NCBI GenBank assembly: GCA_024741835.1
Contig: JAENRP010000196.1
Coordinates: forward strand, 4,163 to 68,162
Origin: Diplocarpon mali
Lineage: Eukaryota > Ascomycota > Leotiomycetes > Helotiales > Drepanopezizaceae
Direction of reading: 5' to 3'
DNA length: 64,000 nucleotides
Made by a program: the position numbers and the translations under genes. This document shows positions 1 to 11,954 of the stretch, in pieces; position 1 is the stretch's first letter, and every line of letters begins with the position of its first letter. The notes under the pieces are model-generated. The model did no database searches. It had not been told where the DNA came from and worked only from the letters and a program-made list of their open reading frames with translations.

Positions 1-540
1 TATTTATATTTATATCCTTACTATCTTTATCTTTTTTATATTAAAATAAAGTAATCTGCTATAGTAGATATTAGGTATTAAAGGCAGTTATTTAAAAGTA
101 TTTTACTTTTAAAGTATCTTATCTTATCTTTATATTATTATAAACTTAAATAAAATCTTAATCTTTATTGCTTAAACTTCTATTAATCTTAAGCATATAT
201 TTAGCTAAGGCTAGCTTATACTCTTTCTCCTTTTCTATATTTAAAATCTACCTTTAGGATTCTCGGTTATTATCTACTAAAGCTCTTAAGCTAAGCTTAT
301 TTAATATATTTAGTAAATCCTTAGCAATTATATTAGCTATTAAAGTAGAAGTAGACGAATTAGTAGAAGGAGTATAAGGGGCTATTCTTGCATATTTAAT
401 AAGTATCTTTTGAATTGCTATTTCAATGCCTTTACTTTTAAAGTAAAGCTCTAAATCGTTAAACTATTATTACTAGTTCTTTCGAAAGAGTTAGAGGTCT
501 TTAGGTCTGGTGTTTCGGTCGGAATCGGAAGCTATTGCCA
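1..540 (-). pseudogene. gag remnant of copia B1
   Basis: Reverse-strand sequence matches the B2 gag start (23640-24175) and the B3 gag pieces (56053-56291, 61871-62133). No frame stays open for long; stops are TAA/TAG in the RIP pattern. Gag should package element RNA, but no zinc knuckle can be recognised. Family assignment comes from the linked pol of B2 and B4, not from this protein. Confidence 0.75.
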
Positions 541-694
541 TTTCGAATAGAATTGCGTTTAAAAATCAAATAAATTAAATAGTTAAAGGCACTCCTCCTA
601 TTAAAAAGTTAAAATGATTAAATAGCAGGTGTTATAGAAGTATTAAATAGGGAGGAAGTCCTTTTATTAAAAAGGGTTTTTAGGCTATAACGCA

Positions 695-835
695 GGGAAT
701 TATACCTCTTATAAAATATAGTAAAGTAAGGAATTATACCTCTTGCAATACTTAAGGGTTATAGAGTAAGGAATTATACCTCTTGTAATATAGGTTGGCT
801 AAATAGGGAATCATACCTCTTATTCGCCGATTGCT
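695..835 (-). repeat. Leader repeat array of B1
   Basis: Four units like GGAATTATACCTCTT (reverse strand: AAGAGGTATGATTCC) spaced 34-41 bp in the untranslated leader between primer site and gag. The same four units occur in B2 (23349-23475) and B5 (~15178-15310). Confidence 0.8.
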
Positions 836-930
836 CGCCTTTTACTATAAGTCTTATTTAACTTCCTACTAATAGTTATAGCGCAAGTGCTTTTTAAAAG
901 AAGTTCATAATCTATTATCAGTCTATTTAA

Positions 931-941
931 GGCTTATAACC
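931..941 (-). other. Primer binding site of B1 (initiator tRNA-Met half type)
   Basis: Reverse strand reads GGTTATAAGCC directly inside the LTR. If one G was lost to RIP it would be GGTTATGAGCC, complementary to the anticodon stem-loop of initiator tRNA-Met, the half-tRNA primer known for Drosophila copia and Ty5. The tRNA match is from knowledge of the family. Confidence 0.65.
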
Positions 942-1136
942 TATTGAGCTTAAGTAAGTTGGCGTAGTAAGTAAAGGAGGCTTTTAGAGGTCGATAGTCG
1001 ATATATTAGTAAGAGTTAAGGAAGGAAGGTTACCCCTTTCTTCCTTATAGCTATATATATATTAATATCCTACTGATTAAGCAATAGGGTCATATGATAA
1101 TACATCAGAGTGATAGCTATATCACCCATCTCAACA
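942..1136 (-). repeat. 5' LTR of B1
   Basis: 195 bp. Ends read (reverse strand) TGTTGAGATGGGTG at 1136 and CTCAATA at 942. Same length as the LTRs at 14910, 15427, 23034 and 35416. Confidence 0.9.
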
Positions 1137-1332
1137 ACTTATAAAATAGAATAAGTAGTAGATTCTTAGTTAATAGTACTTAAATATCGCTATATAAGGC
1201 ATATTTTAAGTAAAAATTAAGCCTAGACTATATCTATATCTTTAAAAGCATCTGCTACTCTTATATTAGTCTAAAGTCCTAGCCTATAGGTATAAAGAGT
1301 AAGAAGCTAATAGATTAAGGTAAAGAGTATAT
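1137..1332 (+). pseudogene. Copia B4, integrase C-terminal fragment
   Basis: Parallel to B2 at 26340-26530 on the same strand. Translation of the B2 copy shows the end of a copia integrase (STxISLYK, then SPKSQPAGIKSKK). It is cut on the left by B1 and on the right by F (target TATAT, 1328-1332), and resumes at 12408. Confidence 0.82.
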
Positions 1333-1461
1333 TGTAGAGACCTGGAAGTGGAGGATCTCGTAATATAGGTCATATGGTCAGATGAGGACTAAGAAAGGGG
1401 TATATATAGGACTACTATTATACTTAAAGATAGCGCGTAATGCCAACTACCTATTCTACCC
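1333..1461 (+). repeat. 5' LTR of F, left half
   Basis: Starts TGTAGAGACCTGG and ends at CTATTCTACCC, where A1 is inserted. Matches 12161-12290. Continues at 9066-9182. Confidence 0.85.
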
Positions 1462-1660
1462 TGTGGTGCGGTCGGCTGGAGGGCCTTCATTAGGTCGCTT
1501 AGGAGGCTCGCAGAAGTAGGAGAAGATGATTAATTATATTATTATCTAATATATATATGGTAAGGAGACTTCGGAAAGAAAAAGGGAGAGTCTATGACTT
1601 AGTAGGAGTTATGTAAAGGGTCTTTAGAATAAGTAGAGACTTTGCCTATTCTATATAATA
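1462..1660 (-). repeat. 3' LTR of A1
   Basis: 199 bp. Outer end TGTGGTGCGGTCGG is little mutated; inner end CTATATAATA is heavily mutated compared with CTACACGACA at 9051-9060. Confidence 0.9.
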
Positions 1661-2527
1661 TACCCTTTAGTTAGGCGATACTCTTAAAATCGCTTAGCTA
1701 TATAAATAAAATAAAAGAAAGAATAGCAGTTATAAGGAAAAGAGGCTCTATCTTACGTACTGCCCTTTTAGAGGTCGTTCCTTTTAAAATAAGAAGGGTC
1801 GCTATAGGTAATAAGCGCGCTTAAGAATCTTTGCAATTCTATGCTAGTGCTCTATTAGGCTTCTTATAAAGTATTTCTATCGCAGAGGTTCTCCTTCCCT
1901 TCTTTTAAAAATAACCCTCTTTTATTATTTAAAAATATCGTCTTTATACTAATAATTTTAAATATAAAAGGAACTCCCGCTTATTATAGCCTTAGCCGCC
2001 TTTGTAAAGTAAGACCCTTAAAGTCCTTATATCCTGCGTTATACTAACTTTGCGCTAGGTCGCTAGCGCTCTTATAAGAGCTATAACCCTAGTGCGCTTA
2101 TCCTAGCGTTTGCTAGGCAATAAGCTGCTGCTGCTATTGCTGCTGCCTCTGCCGCTGCTGCTATTGCTGCTACTACCTAAGAGCCCTGCCCCTACTGCGC
2201 GTTATATACTAAAGCTTATAATAGAATATAATAATATATACGTACGCTATATTGTATATAAGAGTATTGGCAATCTCGATTGTTAGTGCTTTAATAGCAC
2301 CTTTAGTATGCGTTGCGTCTATTATGCTATGCTAAGCAACGGCTGCTAATAGGCCAGCGGCCCTCTCCTCGCCTCTTAAGAGGCTATTATATCGGCTCGC
2401 GCCTGCGGCGCCTTTAAGAAGGAGGTAGTACTACTACTTAATATAATAAAGGGTGCACTTTAGAGCTTTTATAATACGTTTATTAAGTTTTATTAAGTTC
2501 TAGGCTGATTTTAAAAGATAGGAGCGA
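1661..2527. other. A1 3' region between Ala-rich frame and LTR
   Basis: About 0.87 kb without a recognisable domain. Contains a triplet-rich tract at 2125-2180 (GCTGCTGCTGCTATTGCTGC type) matching an A2 tract at about 55340-55395. It lacks the 304 bp insert found in A2; the uninterrupted site is at about 2318-2340. Confidence 0.6.
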
Positions 2528-2872
2528 TTAGACCCTAGTGCTAAGAGGGCCTGCTACTCCTACGAGTAGTAGTATCGCTGCCTCCTTTGCTCCTAGTATA
2601 CTATTCCTATTTGCTCCTAGCCCCTTTAGCTTAGACCCGTTCGCCCCTATTGCCGCCGCCGCTCTTGTCCCTTTTGCTTCTACTATCGTAGCCGCTGCTA
2701 TAGTCTCCCCGTTTATCTTCCTAGCCCCTACTGTCGCTGCGCCCGTCCTTGCCGCCGCCCTTGCCGCCTTCGCTCCTATCGCCCCTACTATACCTTTTGC
2801 CTTCGCCTTTGCTATTGCTAGTATTTTTACTAGCGGGCCTTTGGCTAAGGGAGTACTAGTAGGCCTCTCTTA
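2528..2872 (-). pseudogene. Ala/Lys/Gly-rich frame in 3' part of A1, function unknown
   Basis: On the element sense strand a frame of about 115 codons is open, rich in Ala, Gly, Lys and Arg (for example ARTGAATVGARKI, then KLKGLGANRNS), ending at TAA 2530-2528. The matching frame in A2 (54345-54728) is also open, although the copies differ by many triplet changes. The opposite strand is open too (2538-2873, MLRGPATPTSSSI onward), as expected of GC-rich triplet repeats. I recognise no family. It could be an extra C-terminal reading frame or only low-complexity DNA that RIP breaks less easily. Confidence 0.4.
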
Positions 2873-3299
2873 AGAGGAGATCTATGCAGAGCTCTTAGCT
2901 ATAGCGTCTCGGCTCCTGGCCCTAATTAAGAGAATCTAAAAGAGGGTCGCGCCTTGCAATAGCGGCTTAAGAATATTACTTATTCTTATATTTTTAGAAA
3001 AGGAGAAGCTTCTATAGTACGCTTTATAAGAGAAAACAAATGAATATGACTATAAGAGAGTAGGAGCTTATAAGTACGAGTCTCTTAGTAATAAGTGACT
3101 ACTTGCTAGTAAGTGCGAGTTGTTAAACGATTATTTAAAAGCTTTAAAGGTTTAATAAACAAATAAAGCTCTTAAACTTCTAATAGTCTAGGTTCTTAAT
3201 AAGCCTATTTGCGTATATCTCCTTAATAGAGAGGTAGATTATCTAAAAGCTTTTTCTTTAATACTCTTAGCAGATCTATATATTGCTAATTTTAATATA

Positions 3300-6200
3300 T
3301 TAAAGGCTTATCTTGATCTTCTTATTCTTTATAATAATTAGCCGAATTATCTATTAGTTATTATAATATATATTCTATTTAAAGAAGGAGTCTATGCGAA
3401 TCTCCTTAAAGAGGCGTTTTATAGCTATTATCTCCTTTATAATAGAAACTATACTATAGAGTTCTACTTTAGTAGAGGAGAGCGTGATAGTTGCTTAGCG
3501 ATTCGCTTTTTAAATAATCGGTCCTTTAAATAGGAAGAAGACGTATCCTTAAGAGGATCTGCGGATCTTTTGATCATCTTTAAAAGAAGCATTTGAAGAA
3601 GCGACCAATTAGTATTCCTTAGCCTTAAAGTTATAGGCAATTCCTAAAAAGCGCGTGCTATATAAGTATTAAAGCGTTTAATCTGCAGCTAAGAGGTGCT
3701 TAGAGCTTGGATTAGTTAAGAAGAAAGATAGTTAGAAGGCTGCGAACGCAATATCCAGGCGTATTATAATCGCTATATAGAGAATAGAGCCTATTTTCTC
3801 TTAGTACTCCTTTACCTTTTCTAAGGAAGCTTGCCTTAAGTTCTTAATAAACTCCTTTTTTAATAGTAGAGTATTAGGCACTCTCCTTATATTAGCTCTA
3901 AACTTTTAAGCGATCTTCTTAATATAAGTATTATAAACTAAGGAGATCCTCTTTGCCTTCCTATTTTAAATAATCCTTACTTTAAGGAACTAAGAGATAT
4001 CTCCTATAATAGTAAGCTTATACGCCCTCTTTAAGTCTTTAATTAGATAAGTCGCCTGATCTAAGTTAAAGGCCTTATATAATACTTAAATATCGTTAAT
4101 ATAAAACGCTATAAAGACTATACGATCCTTTATTATAAAAATATAAAGCTCCTTGCCTAATAGCTTAAGTTGAAGGCCCTTAAGCGTTCCTGCGAAGTTC
4201 CTATACTATAGCACTAAAGAGTCTTTTAGCTTATAAAGCGCGCGGTCTAATTCTACTACTATACTAGGGCGCTTAAAGCCATTTAATAGGAAGTATATAA
4301 CTAAAGTACTCCTTAGGTCTTTAAAAGCATTAATAAATGTATTAATAATATTAAACTGCTTTACTTCTATATTAAAGTATATAATAAGCGCTATTAGTAC
4401 TTTAAAAGACCTTGCTATAAGTATGGCTGCGTAGGTTGAGAAAATTAAAGCTTTATCTTAGAGATCCTTTTGTATAATTAGCTATAATCAGCACTTTAGA
4501 AGCTTATTAAAGCTATTAACCTTATAAGTAAAAACCCATTTTAATAGTATCGGCGGGAGCTTTGAGTAGTCCTTTTGCATAATTCTCTAGCAACTTTAAG
4601 ATTCTAAATTCCTAATCTCCTAGCGCCCTCCTTCCTTAAATCGTTTGCTAAAAGGGTGCTTCTCTAAGTCTAGCCATCCTTTTAAAGGCTTCGGCAGAAA
4701 GCCTTAATACTATAGGTAGTTAAGAGACTGCGCTTTATCCTTTGCCTAACTATTAATTATAGCTTTAATAATTATATAAACTATCAAATAGTCCTTCTTA
4801 TTCTTCTTTATCTATTCGTTCGCTTAAAAGGTTAATACAAACTCCTATATATATAAAGAGTAGGATAAATTAATATTACTTTAAAAGAGTATATGCTTTA
4901 AAGTAGTAGTATATACTTTTGAAGTCTCCTATTACTTAACGCTTAAGCGTTTTATCCTCTTTTACCTAGGAAGAGGGAGTTCCTCTTTGCGCTTTTCTCT
5001 ATAAGTCTCTTCTTCTATTTTTATTATTGCTAAAGGTTCCTCTAAAAGTCTAAGTAGCTCTATCTCTTAAGCTTATAATCTTTAAGCTAGTATTACAACT
5101 TAAGGTATTATATTATTAAGGCCTATTCCTCTTACTAGGTCGCTTTTTATAAGATTATTAAAGCTCCTCCTAGATCTTAGTAGTAGTGCCTCTAGCCTTC
5201 TATTAGAGTTTACTAAGGCCTGCCTTTATAATTAAAGACTTTATCTTAAAGCCCTTAAGCTATTTCCATTCTTATATAGAATAGTAGCTAAAGATCTGCC
5301 GATCGCCTTATAGAACTTGTCTCTAAAGACTCCCTTAGAGTCATTTATAATTCCTTCTTTAGTAGGGCCTTTATAAGGAATCATTACCCTTAAGCTTTAA
5401 TTGCTATTTGCCTTTTTAAAGATTAGCGAAGTGGCTTTTAGTTCGCTTGCTTCTACCCTTGAGTTTCTAAGCAGGTCTCTTAGAGAATTTAGATTTAAGT
5501 TAAGGCCTTTTATATTATTAGTTAAAGGCTATAAAGCAGCGTCGGTCTATAATGCAGGCTCTTCTTATATAGCAGCTTCTTCTGCAGCGATTGCATTCGG
5601 CCTTGCAATAAGCTCCGATTCCTTAAAAATGCCTTCGAACTTAGCGTCCTAAGCTCCCTTTCCCTCTCCGATCAATTAAAGGGTTATCTTAAGTTCCTAG
5701 CGCAATATATAGTTTGCGCGCTTAGCTTTTGGACTATAGAAGAGAGACTTATCGAATTCGATATTATAAGTTATTATTACTCGCTAGAGTATAAGAACCT
5801 AGATTTTATAAACATTAAAGGTAATATATCTAATTAAGTAACTTAAGTGCCTTTATAGTTTAATTTTAAAGGTTCGGCGGTCCCTCTCTGCCTCCCTCTC
5901 CTTAATTAAAGGGTATGCATAAGCGCTATATGCATAAATGCGACTCCAGTTGGGCTTTAAGCTTGCTATTATCTGCTTAATAAGCAGTAGCTTATAGAAT
6001 TGAAAATACTGCTTAAACTAACTATAGAGAGCCTTACTTAATAAGATCATCTTCTTCTTAGCAAGTAGGGAGATATTATAAAAGTATATAATAGCCTTTA
6101 TAACCTTTAGCTAAAGGCTTGCTAAAAGCCTTGCATAGATTCTCATTTTAATAAAGCATTTAATTAACTCCCTTCCTACTTGCTCCGCGCCTCTATTAGG

Positions 6201-8640
6201 TTAATATATATAGGCAAGAGTAAGCTCTAAATTAATTCCCTCCTCTTTTACCTATCTCTAGTACTTTATAAGAGAGTCTTCCCTTAAGGAGATTACTAAA
6301 GTGTTATTATTTTACCTAATTTTGCAAATGGAAAGCCTATATTAGTATTTCACCTATACTTCAAAGGCCTAGAGGACCTTTATAACTATATCTTCGCCCT
6401 TCGATCTTAGTAGGAATGTCTAAAGTATACTACTATACTTATCCTTAATTAAAAGAACCTATAAGCAACTATTATATAAGTTATTTAGAAAGTTAAAGAG
6501 ATCTTAAAAGATCTTAAAGAAGGGCTTTAAAGATCGGTTCTTAAAGGTAGCGCAAGAAATAACTTGCCTAGTAGACGCTACTATGCATATAAGGTACTCT
6601 AGCCTCTATATTCTCCTAATCTTTACTCCCTTAGCACACTTGACTAGCGCTTAAAGAGCCTTTGCGCTTAAGTGGCTAGCGCAAAGGTGCTAAGTATATA
6701 CATTATTATCCTATACCCTAATAAGTGTATAGCTAGACTAGAACCTATTATAAAGCGTCGTCTCAGCTATAGGAAACGCTATTAAAGTAGAGAAGTTATA
6801 TTAAAGTATATTTAGGAGATCTAAATAGTTAATAGGCTTATATTTAAAGAAAACGAGATTATAGCAACGCTTTAATTAAGCTTGCTTTATAAAATCTCTA
6901 ATACTCCTAGAGCGCAAAGTAAGGTCTACTCTAGAGTACTAAAAACCCTTATCCGCAAGGAGCCTCTTTAAGATAATATTAATAGTAAACTCCTCTATAA
7001 TAGTAATATTATAAAGCGTTATCCCTATAAGAGAGCCGTTATACTATAGAAGAGAGTCTGCTATATATCTATTACCTCTCTTAATAATTAGGAGTCTTAA
7101 GGTACCTACTTCTATATATTGCTATAAGTCGCCAGAAGGCTTAAAGGTGCTTGCAATAAGTAAATCCTTTGAATTAATAATATAAGTAGCCGCGTAATTA
7201 TTAAGGAGTATACTTAAGGAAAGCAGGTGGCATTCTAGCTTAAAGAGGTAGTAGATATTAAACGATTCTTTAAAAGCGTCGAAGGCAAAGGGATCTATTA
7301 CTATAAAGACTGGTGAGTTCTCCCTTTTATTACTTAAACCGTCCTCCTTAGAGGCTAAAGCCTTTCCTTTGAATTTATCAATCGCTATTATTGCAATATC
7401 ATTCTCCTTAAGCTATGCTTAAAGACCCTTGAATTAGTCTTTTGCATTTAACGCCTTTTGTATTTATAGGACCTCCTCTTATAAGGGGAGAACCTTTATA
7501 TTTTCCTTGCGCCTGTTTATAGCATATAACAGTTTCCGATAGTCCTAGGGCTTCTAATAGTAATTTTTAAAGCCTCTATAAGGGCACTTGGGCCTGATCT
7601 CCCTTCTAAAGCTTATAGAGCGATTTCGGGAGCTGCTTACTAAAGCCTGCAAAGGGGTTTCAGCATTTAAGAGAGACTCTTAAGTAGTAAAAACTACTAG
7701 CCCTTTATTATCAATCGCTCTATTAGATTTAATGCTTGCTAGGGCGCGGCTTAGCTGCATTAGGTTGTACTTGTATAAGGTTCCTATCTGCTTATTAGTA
7801 ATGATTTCCTCCTTTAGGTGAGTCGCCTAACTCGGATTGATCTTTATTATAATTAAGTCTAAAAAGTTAGTAACTCCTAGTCTCCCTTTAATCTTAGGAA
7901 GACTATATTATTCTATTAAGCAGTACGCCTCCTGCTACTCCCGAATTTACTATTAAGTATTAGTTCTCCTAGTCTTGCCTTAGTATAGTATATCGCAATA
8001 CTAAAGCCTTGTCTAAGACTAAATAGCCTTATCGGAAGGCGTAATATCACGCTTTAAAATAGATACTAGGCCTTAGAGTAAGAGTTACTAGTTTACTAAA
8101 ATGGAATGCAGGTCGTTAGCAGTGGTTCCAATTATAGGAGTGTTTCTATTAGGTATTAAGGAGGAGAGCTTCTTAGCTTGGATTTATACTTAAGCTATTG
8201 TAGAAGCTAAGAGCATTCTATCGACAGTCTTAAAGACCTATTCTAAGAGTAGCTTGTAGTATTTGCATTAGGTCTTCCAAGTCTCCTTACATATATAGTA
8301 CTCCTTTATTAGGATTTTATATTCATCCTTAATATCCTTATATAAAGCCTATAAAGGAGGAGCCTTTAATAGGTCTCCTAGGGGAAAGCAGGCGTAAATC
8401 TATTCAAATAGAGTCGCTATATACTCTTTATACGACCTCGCGTATACTATGCAAAGGTTAGCCGTTTCCAATTCCTTAAGCTCCTATATAGAAGGAGCTT
8501 AAGGCTCGGTCTTTATAATTGACTTAAATAGGAGTCTCAAATCGGCAAAAATGGTAATATTATAAAGCTTAGCAAAGAATATATATTTACTAAACCACTT
8601 CACTTAAGAGGCAAAGGTATTAAGGCGAGGCTTAGAAATA
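3300..8640 (-). pseudogene. gag-pol remnant of copia A1
   Basis: Parallel to the better readable A2 gag-pol (48560-53815), on the reverse strand. Gag is at about 6900-8640, integrase about 5650-6750, reverse transcriptase and RNase H about 3380-4700. The longest open piece (5401-5652) is on the wrong strand and is a shadow. The expected product is a Gag-Pol polyprotein (protease, integrase, reverse transcriptase, RNase H). Stops interrupt every domain, so no function remains. A1 also covers sequence lost in the A2 assembly gap. Confidence 0.8.
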
Positions 8641-8851
8641 CTTAAAGAGTTAGATATATTAAATAGAGTCTAATAAAAAGGTTAGGTATATAAATGAAGT
8701 TTGCAAATAAGGTTCGATTGGAAAATAGAGATTTATTAATTGAAAATGAAGGTCCTTTAAGTTATTATAAATACTCGAAAAGTCGGTTAAAAGCTTAAAG
8801 GGCCCTTTAGCCGGTTGTATGCGAAGAGAAAGTATATTAAAGTGCTCATAA

Positions 8852-8861
8852 GGCTTATAAC
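8852..8861 (-). other. Primer binding site of A1
   Basis: Reverse strand GTTATAAGCC directly inside the 5' LTR, the same motif as in families B, C and the TRIM. Confidence 0.6.
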
Positions 8862-9060
8862 TATAGTACAGTCGGCTAGAGGGCCTTCATTAGGTCGCTT
8901 AGGAGGCTTGCAGAAGTAAGAGAAGATGATTGATTGTATTATTATCTAATGTATATATAGTAAGGAGACTTCGGAAAGAAAAAGGGAGAGTCTATAACTC
9001 AGCAGGAGTCACGTAGAGGGTCTCCAGAATAAGTGGAGACTCCGCCCATTCTACACGACA
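8862..9060 (-). repeat. 5' LTR of A1
   Basis: 199 bp. Its outer end (about 8990-9060) keeps many CpA/TpG sites (CAGCAGGAGTCACG, CTCCAGAATAAGTGG) that are mutated in the 3' LTR. It contains CACG(T) and TGCTGAG-like boxes on the reverse strand. Confidence 0.9.
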
Positions 9061-9065
9061 TACCC

Positions 9066-9182
9066 CTAACTAGTGAATTGTCCTAGTTCTTGTCTTTAAA
9101 GAGCCCGCTTATAGTGCTTCCTCCCTCTTGTCTTTGGTCTTCATATAGGCCTATTCTTATATTGTTCCTGCTCCCTTTTATA
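9066..9182 (+). repeat. 5' LTR of F, right half
   Basis: Continues 1461 after the A1 insertion. CTAACTAGTGAATTGTCC to CTCCCTTTTATA matches 12291-12407. The exact 3' end is uncertain by 1-2 bp. Confidence 0.83.
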
Positions 9183-9183
9183 T

Positions 9184-9197
9184 TAGTGACCTACGCA
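9184..9197 (+). other. Primer binding site of F (tRNA 3' end type)
   Basis: TAGTGACCTACGC follows the LTR. Reversing one RIP change gives TGGTGACCTACGC, the complement of a tRNA ending GCGTAGGTCACCA. I cannot tell which tRNA. Confidence 0.6.
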
Positions 9198-9895
9198 GGG
9201 ACGATTCCTTTGAAATTTCGTCTTTATATAACTTCTCCTCTTGATTCTCTTAGTTCGCAGATAAGAGATCAACCCTTTGAAAACCTTTTAAAATAACAAT
9301 CATTCAGTTATTTATGACTATTAGTTATTATTCCTCTATTATCGACCTTGCAATCACTTAGTTATTTAGAACTATCGATTGCCACTCTCTACTATTAATA
9401 ACCTTAGATTTTCCCATTTCGGCCCCTATTCCGCCTCTCCTACCTCTAATCTAAAAAGCTTAAATTATCAGCTTATTAGTACGATTATCGGAATTCCAAC
9501 CTTTCTAATATAAAGAAAGTTTAATTAGCTATAATAGCTACTTCAAATAGCAGCAGTTTTAAGTATTTATATAATACTAAACGAAAGCTCTAATCGGGAG
9601 TATCTCCTTAGCTTTCTTAGAAAGCTAAATCGAATACTTCAGCCGCCTCTACTTAACAGAACCCTATTCTTTGCTCTAGAAACAACCCCTAGGATATACT
9701 GATTTTAAGAACTAATGGAAATTGTCTTAGAAGCTAAGATGAATCTTTCTTAGAAACTTTATCTTAGAAATTAGTCTTAGACTTAATAAACCTTTTCTTA
9801 CTGCTAGTGATTGCAGTACCCTTATTTATTACTTTGCACCTATTAAAGAAGTCTTAGCGAAGCCTAAATAAACTTTTAGCAAAAGCTGGATTTTC

Positions 9896-9918
9896 ACTCC
9901 TAGGCTAGGCCTACGAGT
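9896..9918. repeat. Dispersed 23 bp palindrome in F
   Basis: Arms ACTCCTAGGC and GCCTACGAGT around a TA centre. Confidence 0.85.
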
Positions 9919-10252
9919 AAAAATATAAAAATGCAATTTTATATACCTTAAGTTCTTTATCTTTACCTTTAGCAACTGCACCTGCTTTTTCAATATCAAT
10001 ATTTGAAAAGATTAAAAATGTTAATTTTAAACCTCCCTTTAACCCTTTGCCTAAATCTTTTCAAGCTCGCCTTAGTCACTTTAAGATTGATTCGAATTCT
10101 AAAAACTCTTTAGAATACCTTAAATCTTATATTCGACCTAGCCCCCTTCCTCCTATTGAAATAAATAAAGCAATAATAGCCGCCTTTAAAGCTATTACTA
10201 ATCATTTTCCCCTTCCTAGTTCCCTTAGCGCTCCTTATTTCACTAGAGCTAA

Positions 10253-10337
10253 TGTTGTGCATAATACCGCTCGGCCAAAATGTGAATCCACACCTTAGGG
10301 CGCGTACTAGCATATTTAGCCTATTTTCTATATAATA
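10253..10337 (-). repeat. 3' LTR of TRIM1
   Basis: 85 bp, TGTTGTGCATAATACC at the outer end to CTATATAATA at the inner end. The middle (CGGCCAAAATGTGAATCC) is identical in most copies. Confidence 0.9.
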
Positions 10338-10664
10338 TACCCCCTAGGTCGCTGGAAGAACAGTTTTTCCGACGGCCTAAGTACTAGCCCAGTCTATAGT
10401 AGCGTAGATATAGCGCATAGACCGCTAAGCTAATAGGAAATAGGTAGTCGGAAGGCCGGAATGCATTTTTCTTCAGCTATATATCGGACGGCTATCGGAC
10501 GTCTTTTTACTTAAACTTATCGAAACTTCTATTGATATAGTTGAAACCGAGTATGATCATTGCCGAGAATTTGAAAAGTAGTTTATTAGTAGAACTTCGA
10601 AGTGAGAAAAGTCGGCTAAACCTCGCGTAAGAGGAATGCGAAAAGATTTATTGCTACGCTTATA

Positions 10665-10675
10665 GGGCTTATAAC
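10665..10675 (-). other. Primer binding site of TRIM1
   Basis: Reverse strand GTTATAAGCCC directly inside the 5' LTR, followed by TATAAGC exactly as in A2 (48324-48341). This ties the TRIM to the copia families. Confidence 0.65.
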
Positions 10676-10760
10676 TATTATACATAATACCGCTCGGCCA
10701 AAATGTGAATCCACACCTTAGGGCGCGTACTAGCATATTTAGCCTATTTTCTGTACAATA
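10676..10760 (-). repeat. 5' LTR of TRIM1
   Basis: 85 bp. Outer end CTGTACAATA is less mutated than the matching inner end of the other LTR. Confidence 0.9.
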
Positions 10761-11387
10761 GCTAATATTACTAATTTCCTTAAATAATATAAGGAGACTT
10801 ATTATAATTTTAGCATTAGATATAATAAAATGATCAATCGACTTTCCTACTATTGCGATTAAACTAATAAAGATATTATTGAATCTCTACTTAAGTAAAA
10901 GCTTTGCAAGTCCTAGGAACTACTTATTAAGGCTCTTAAAGCTGAATTTTAAGAATTTAATAGATAGCAGATTCGCAATACTCTAGCCTTTCTAAAAGAG
11001 TTTGTTCTTATTATACGCACTCCTAAGGAACTTAAGAATTACTATCGGACTTTTACTTATATATCAAACGCCTTAATCAGCTAGAAAATACTTAGCGAAG
11101 TTAAAAGAGGCCGCCTTTTCCTACTTAGATTACCTATTAGCCTTTGCAATAAGATCATTAAGAATTTCAGGATCAATAAGCAAGACCCTATAACCTTCGC
11201 CTTATTTAAGGAATTCTCGGCCTTTACTTTAAAATCAGATCTTAGTAAGAGAACTATTAATGCTATAGAATAGGAAAAAGCCCCTACTCCCTCTTATACT
11301 AAAGACCTTAAGAGCTTAGTTCAAGAATACTCAAAGGCTTTAGAAGTTATAAAGGAGGCAAAGAGAAATCCAATAGTAATCCCCTTT

Positions 11388-11410
11388 ATTTGCAGTCCTA
11401 GCCTAGGAGT
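11388..11410. repeat. Dispersed 23 bp palindrome in F
   Basis: ATTTGCAGTCC, then TAGCCTAGGAGT. In the interrupted F frame it reads C-S-P-S-L-G-V, the standard phase. Confidence 0.8.
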
Positions 11411-11818
11411 AAAATCTGCCTTAAAAATTAAGGAACTCAAGGCCTAGTTTTCTAAACTCTATATCTAACATTTAGAAACCTTAATCGAGAGCCTTCTTTA
11501 GGAAACTTATCGCGCCCTTTAGTTTGATAATCAATAGGATCTAAAGGGTAAAAACTAGCACGCGAACCTTAAATACCTAAATTTAGCTTCCCTTAAGTTG
11601 AATAAGCAAGTTACTACCTTAAAAAGGCTTAATAATTGTATATAGCTATATTAAAGAAATTCTTAGATTATTAGTCGAATTTTATATAAAGCCTGGATTT
11701 TCTTTAGTAAGGACGCCTCTTAAGTTAGTTAGGGCATATATGCTTAAGATTACTTGAAATTATCTTTAAATTTTCTTTAAAATTGCGATTTAATAGCTTT
11801 GATAACTTTAAGCTTTTG

Positions 11819-11841
11819 ACTCGCGGTCTTAGCCTAAGAGT
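11819..11841. repeat. Dispersed 23 bp palindrome in F
   Basis: ACTCGCGGTC, then TTAGCCTAAGAGT. The forward open stretch 11783-11954 reads it as TRGLSLRV, the standard phase. Confidence 0.85.
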
Positions 11842-11942
11842 CGCATTACTAAAGGAGGAAAAGGAGTTTTATTATTTTTATTCGTTTACTACCGCCCCTT
11901 TCCCCTTTCCCCTCTTCTTCTATATATATTTCTTTGAAATCT

Positions 11943-11954
11943 ACTCGCAGGCCT
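11943..11954. repeat. Half palindrome abutting an assembly gap
   Basis: ACTCGCAGGCCT is exactly the left arm; the N run starts at the centre of symmetry. Confidence 0.7.

Larger units (their letters stand above)
1..1136 (-). mobile_element. Copia element B1, 5' part, truncated by window edge
   Basis: Reads right to left as 5' LTR (942-1136), primer site, leader (541-930) and start of gag (1-540). The whole stretch is the reverse complement of B2 at 23034-24175. It is inserted in B4: sequence right of 1136 continues the B integrase, and 1137-1141 (ACTTA) is the visible target-site copy. The rest of B1 lies left of the window. Confidence 0.88.
1462..9060 (-). mobile_element. Copia element A1, complete (7.6 kb), RIP-inactivated
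   Basis: LTRs 1462-1660 and 8862-9060, TSD TACCC (1457-1461 and 9061-9065), inserted in the F 5' LTR. Inverted relative to A2 (48127-56052), which is the same length once the 304 bp insert of A2 is removed. Order on the reverse strand: 5' LTR, primer site, gag, integrase, reverse transcriptase/RNase H, a long 3' region with an Ala-rich frame, 3' LTR. Confidence 0.93.
10253..10760 (-). mobile_element. TRIM1: miniature LTR element (508 bp)
   Basis: Two 85 bp direct repeats (10253-10337, 10676-10760) with TG...CA-type ends flank a ~340 bp core without coding capacity. TSD GCTAA at 10248-10252 and 10761-10765. The primer site just inside the right repeat places the 5' end on the right. Inserted in F. 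A second copy (TRIM2, 36144-36641) sits in D1, also with TSD GCTAA. Confidence 0.9.

Noticed and set aside
10110..10313. Small reverse ORF MLVRALRCGFTF...
   Set aside because: It begins inside the TRIM LTR and runs into F; a similar start recurs in TRIM2 (36387-36617) only because the LTR is repeated.
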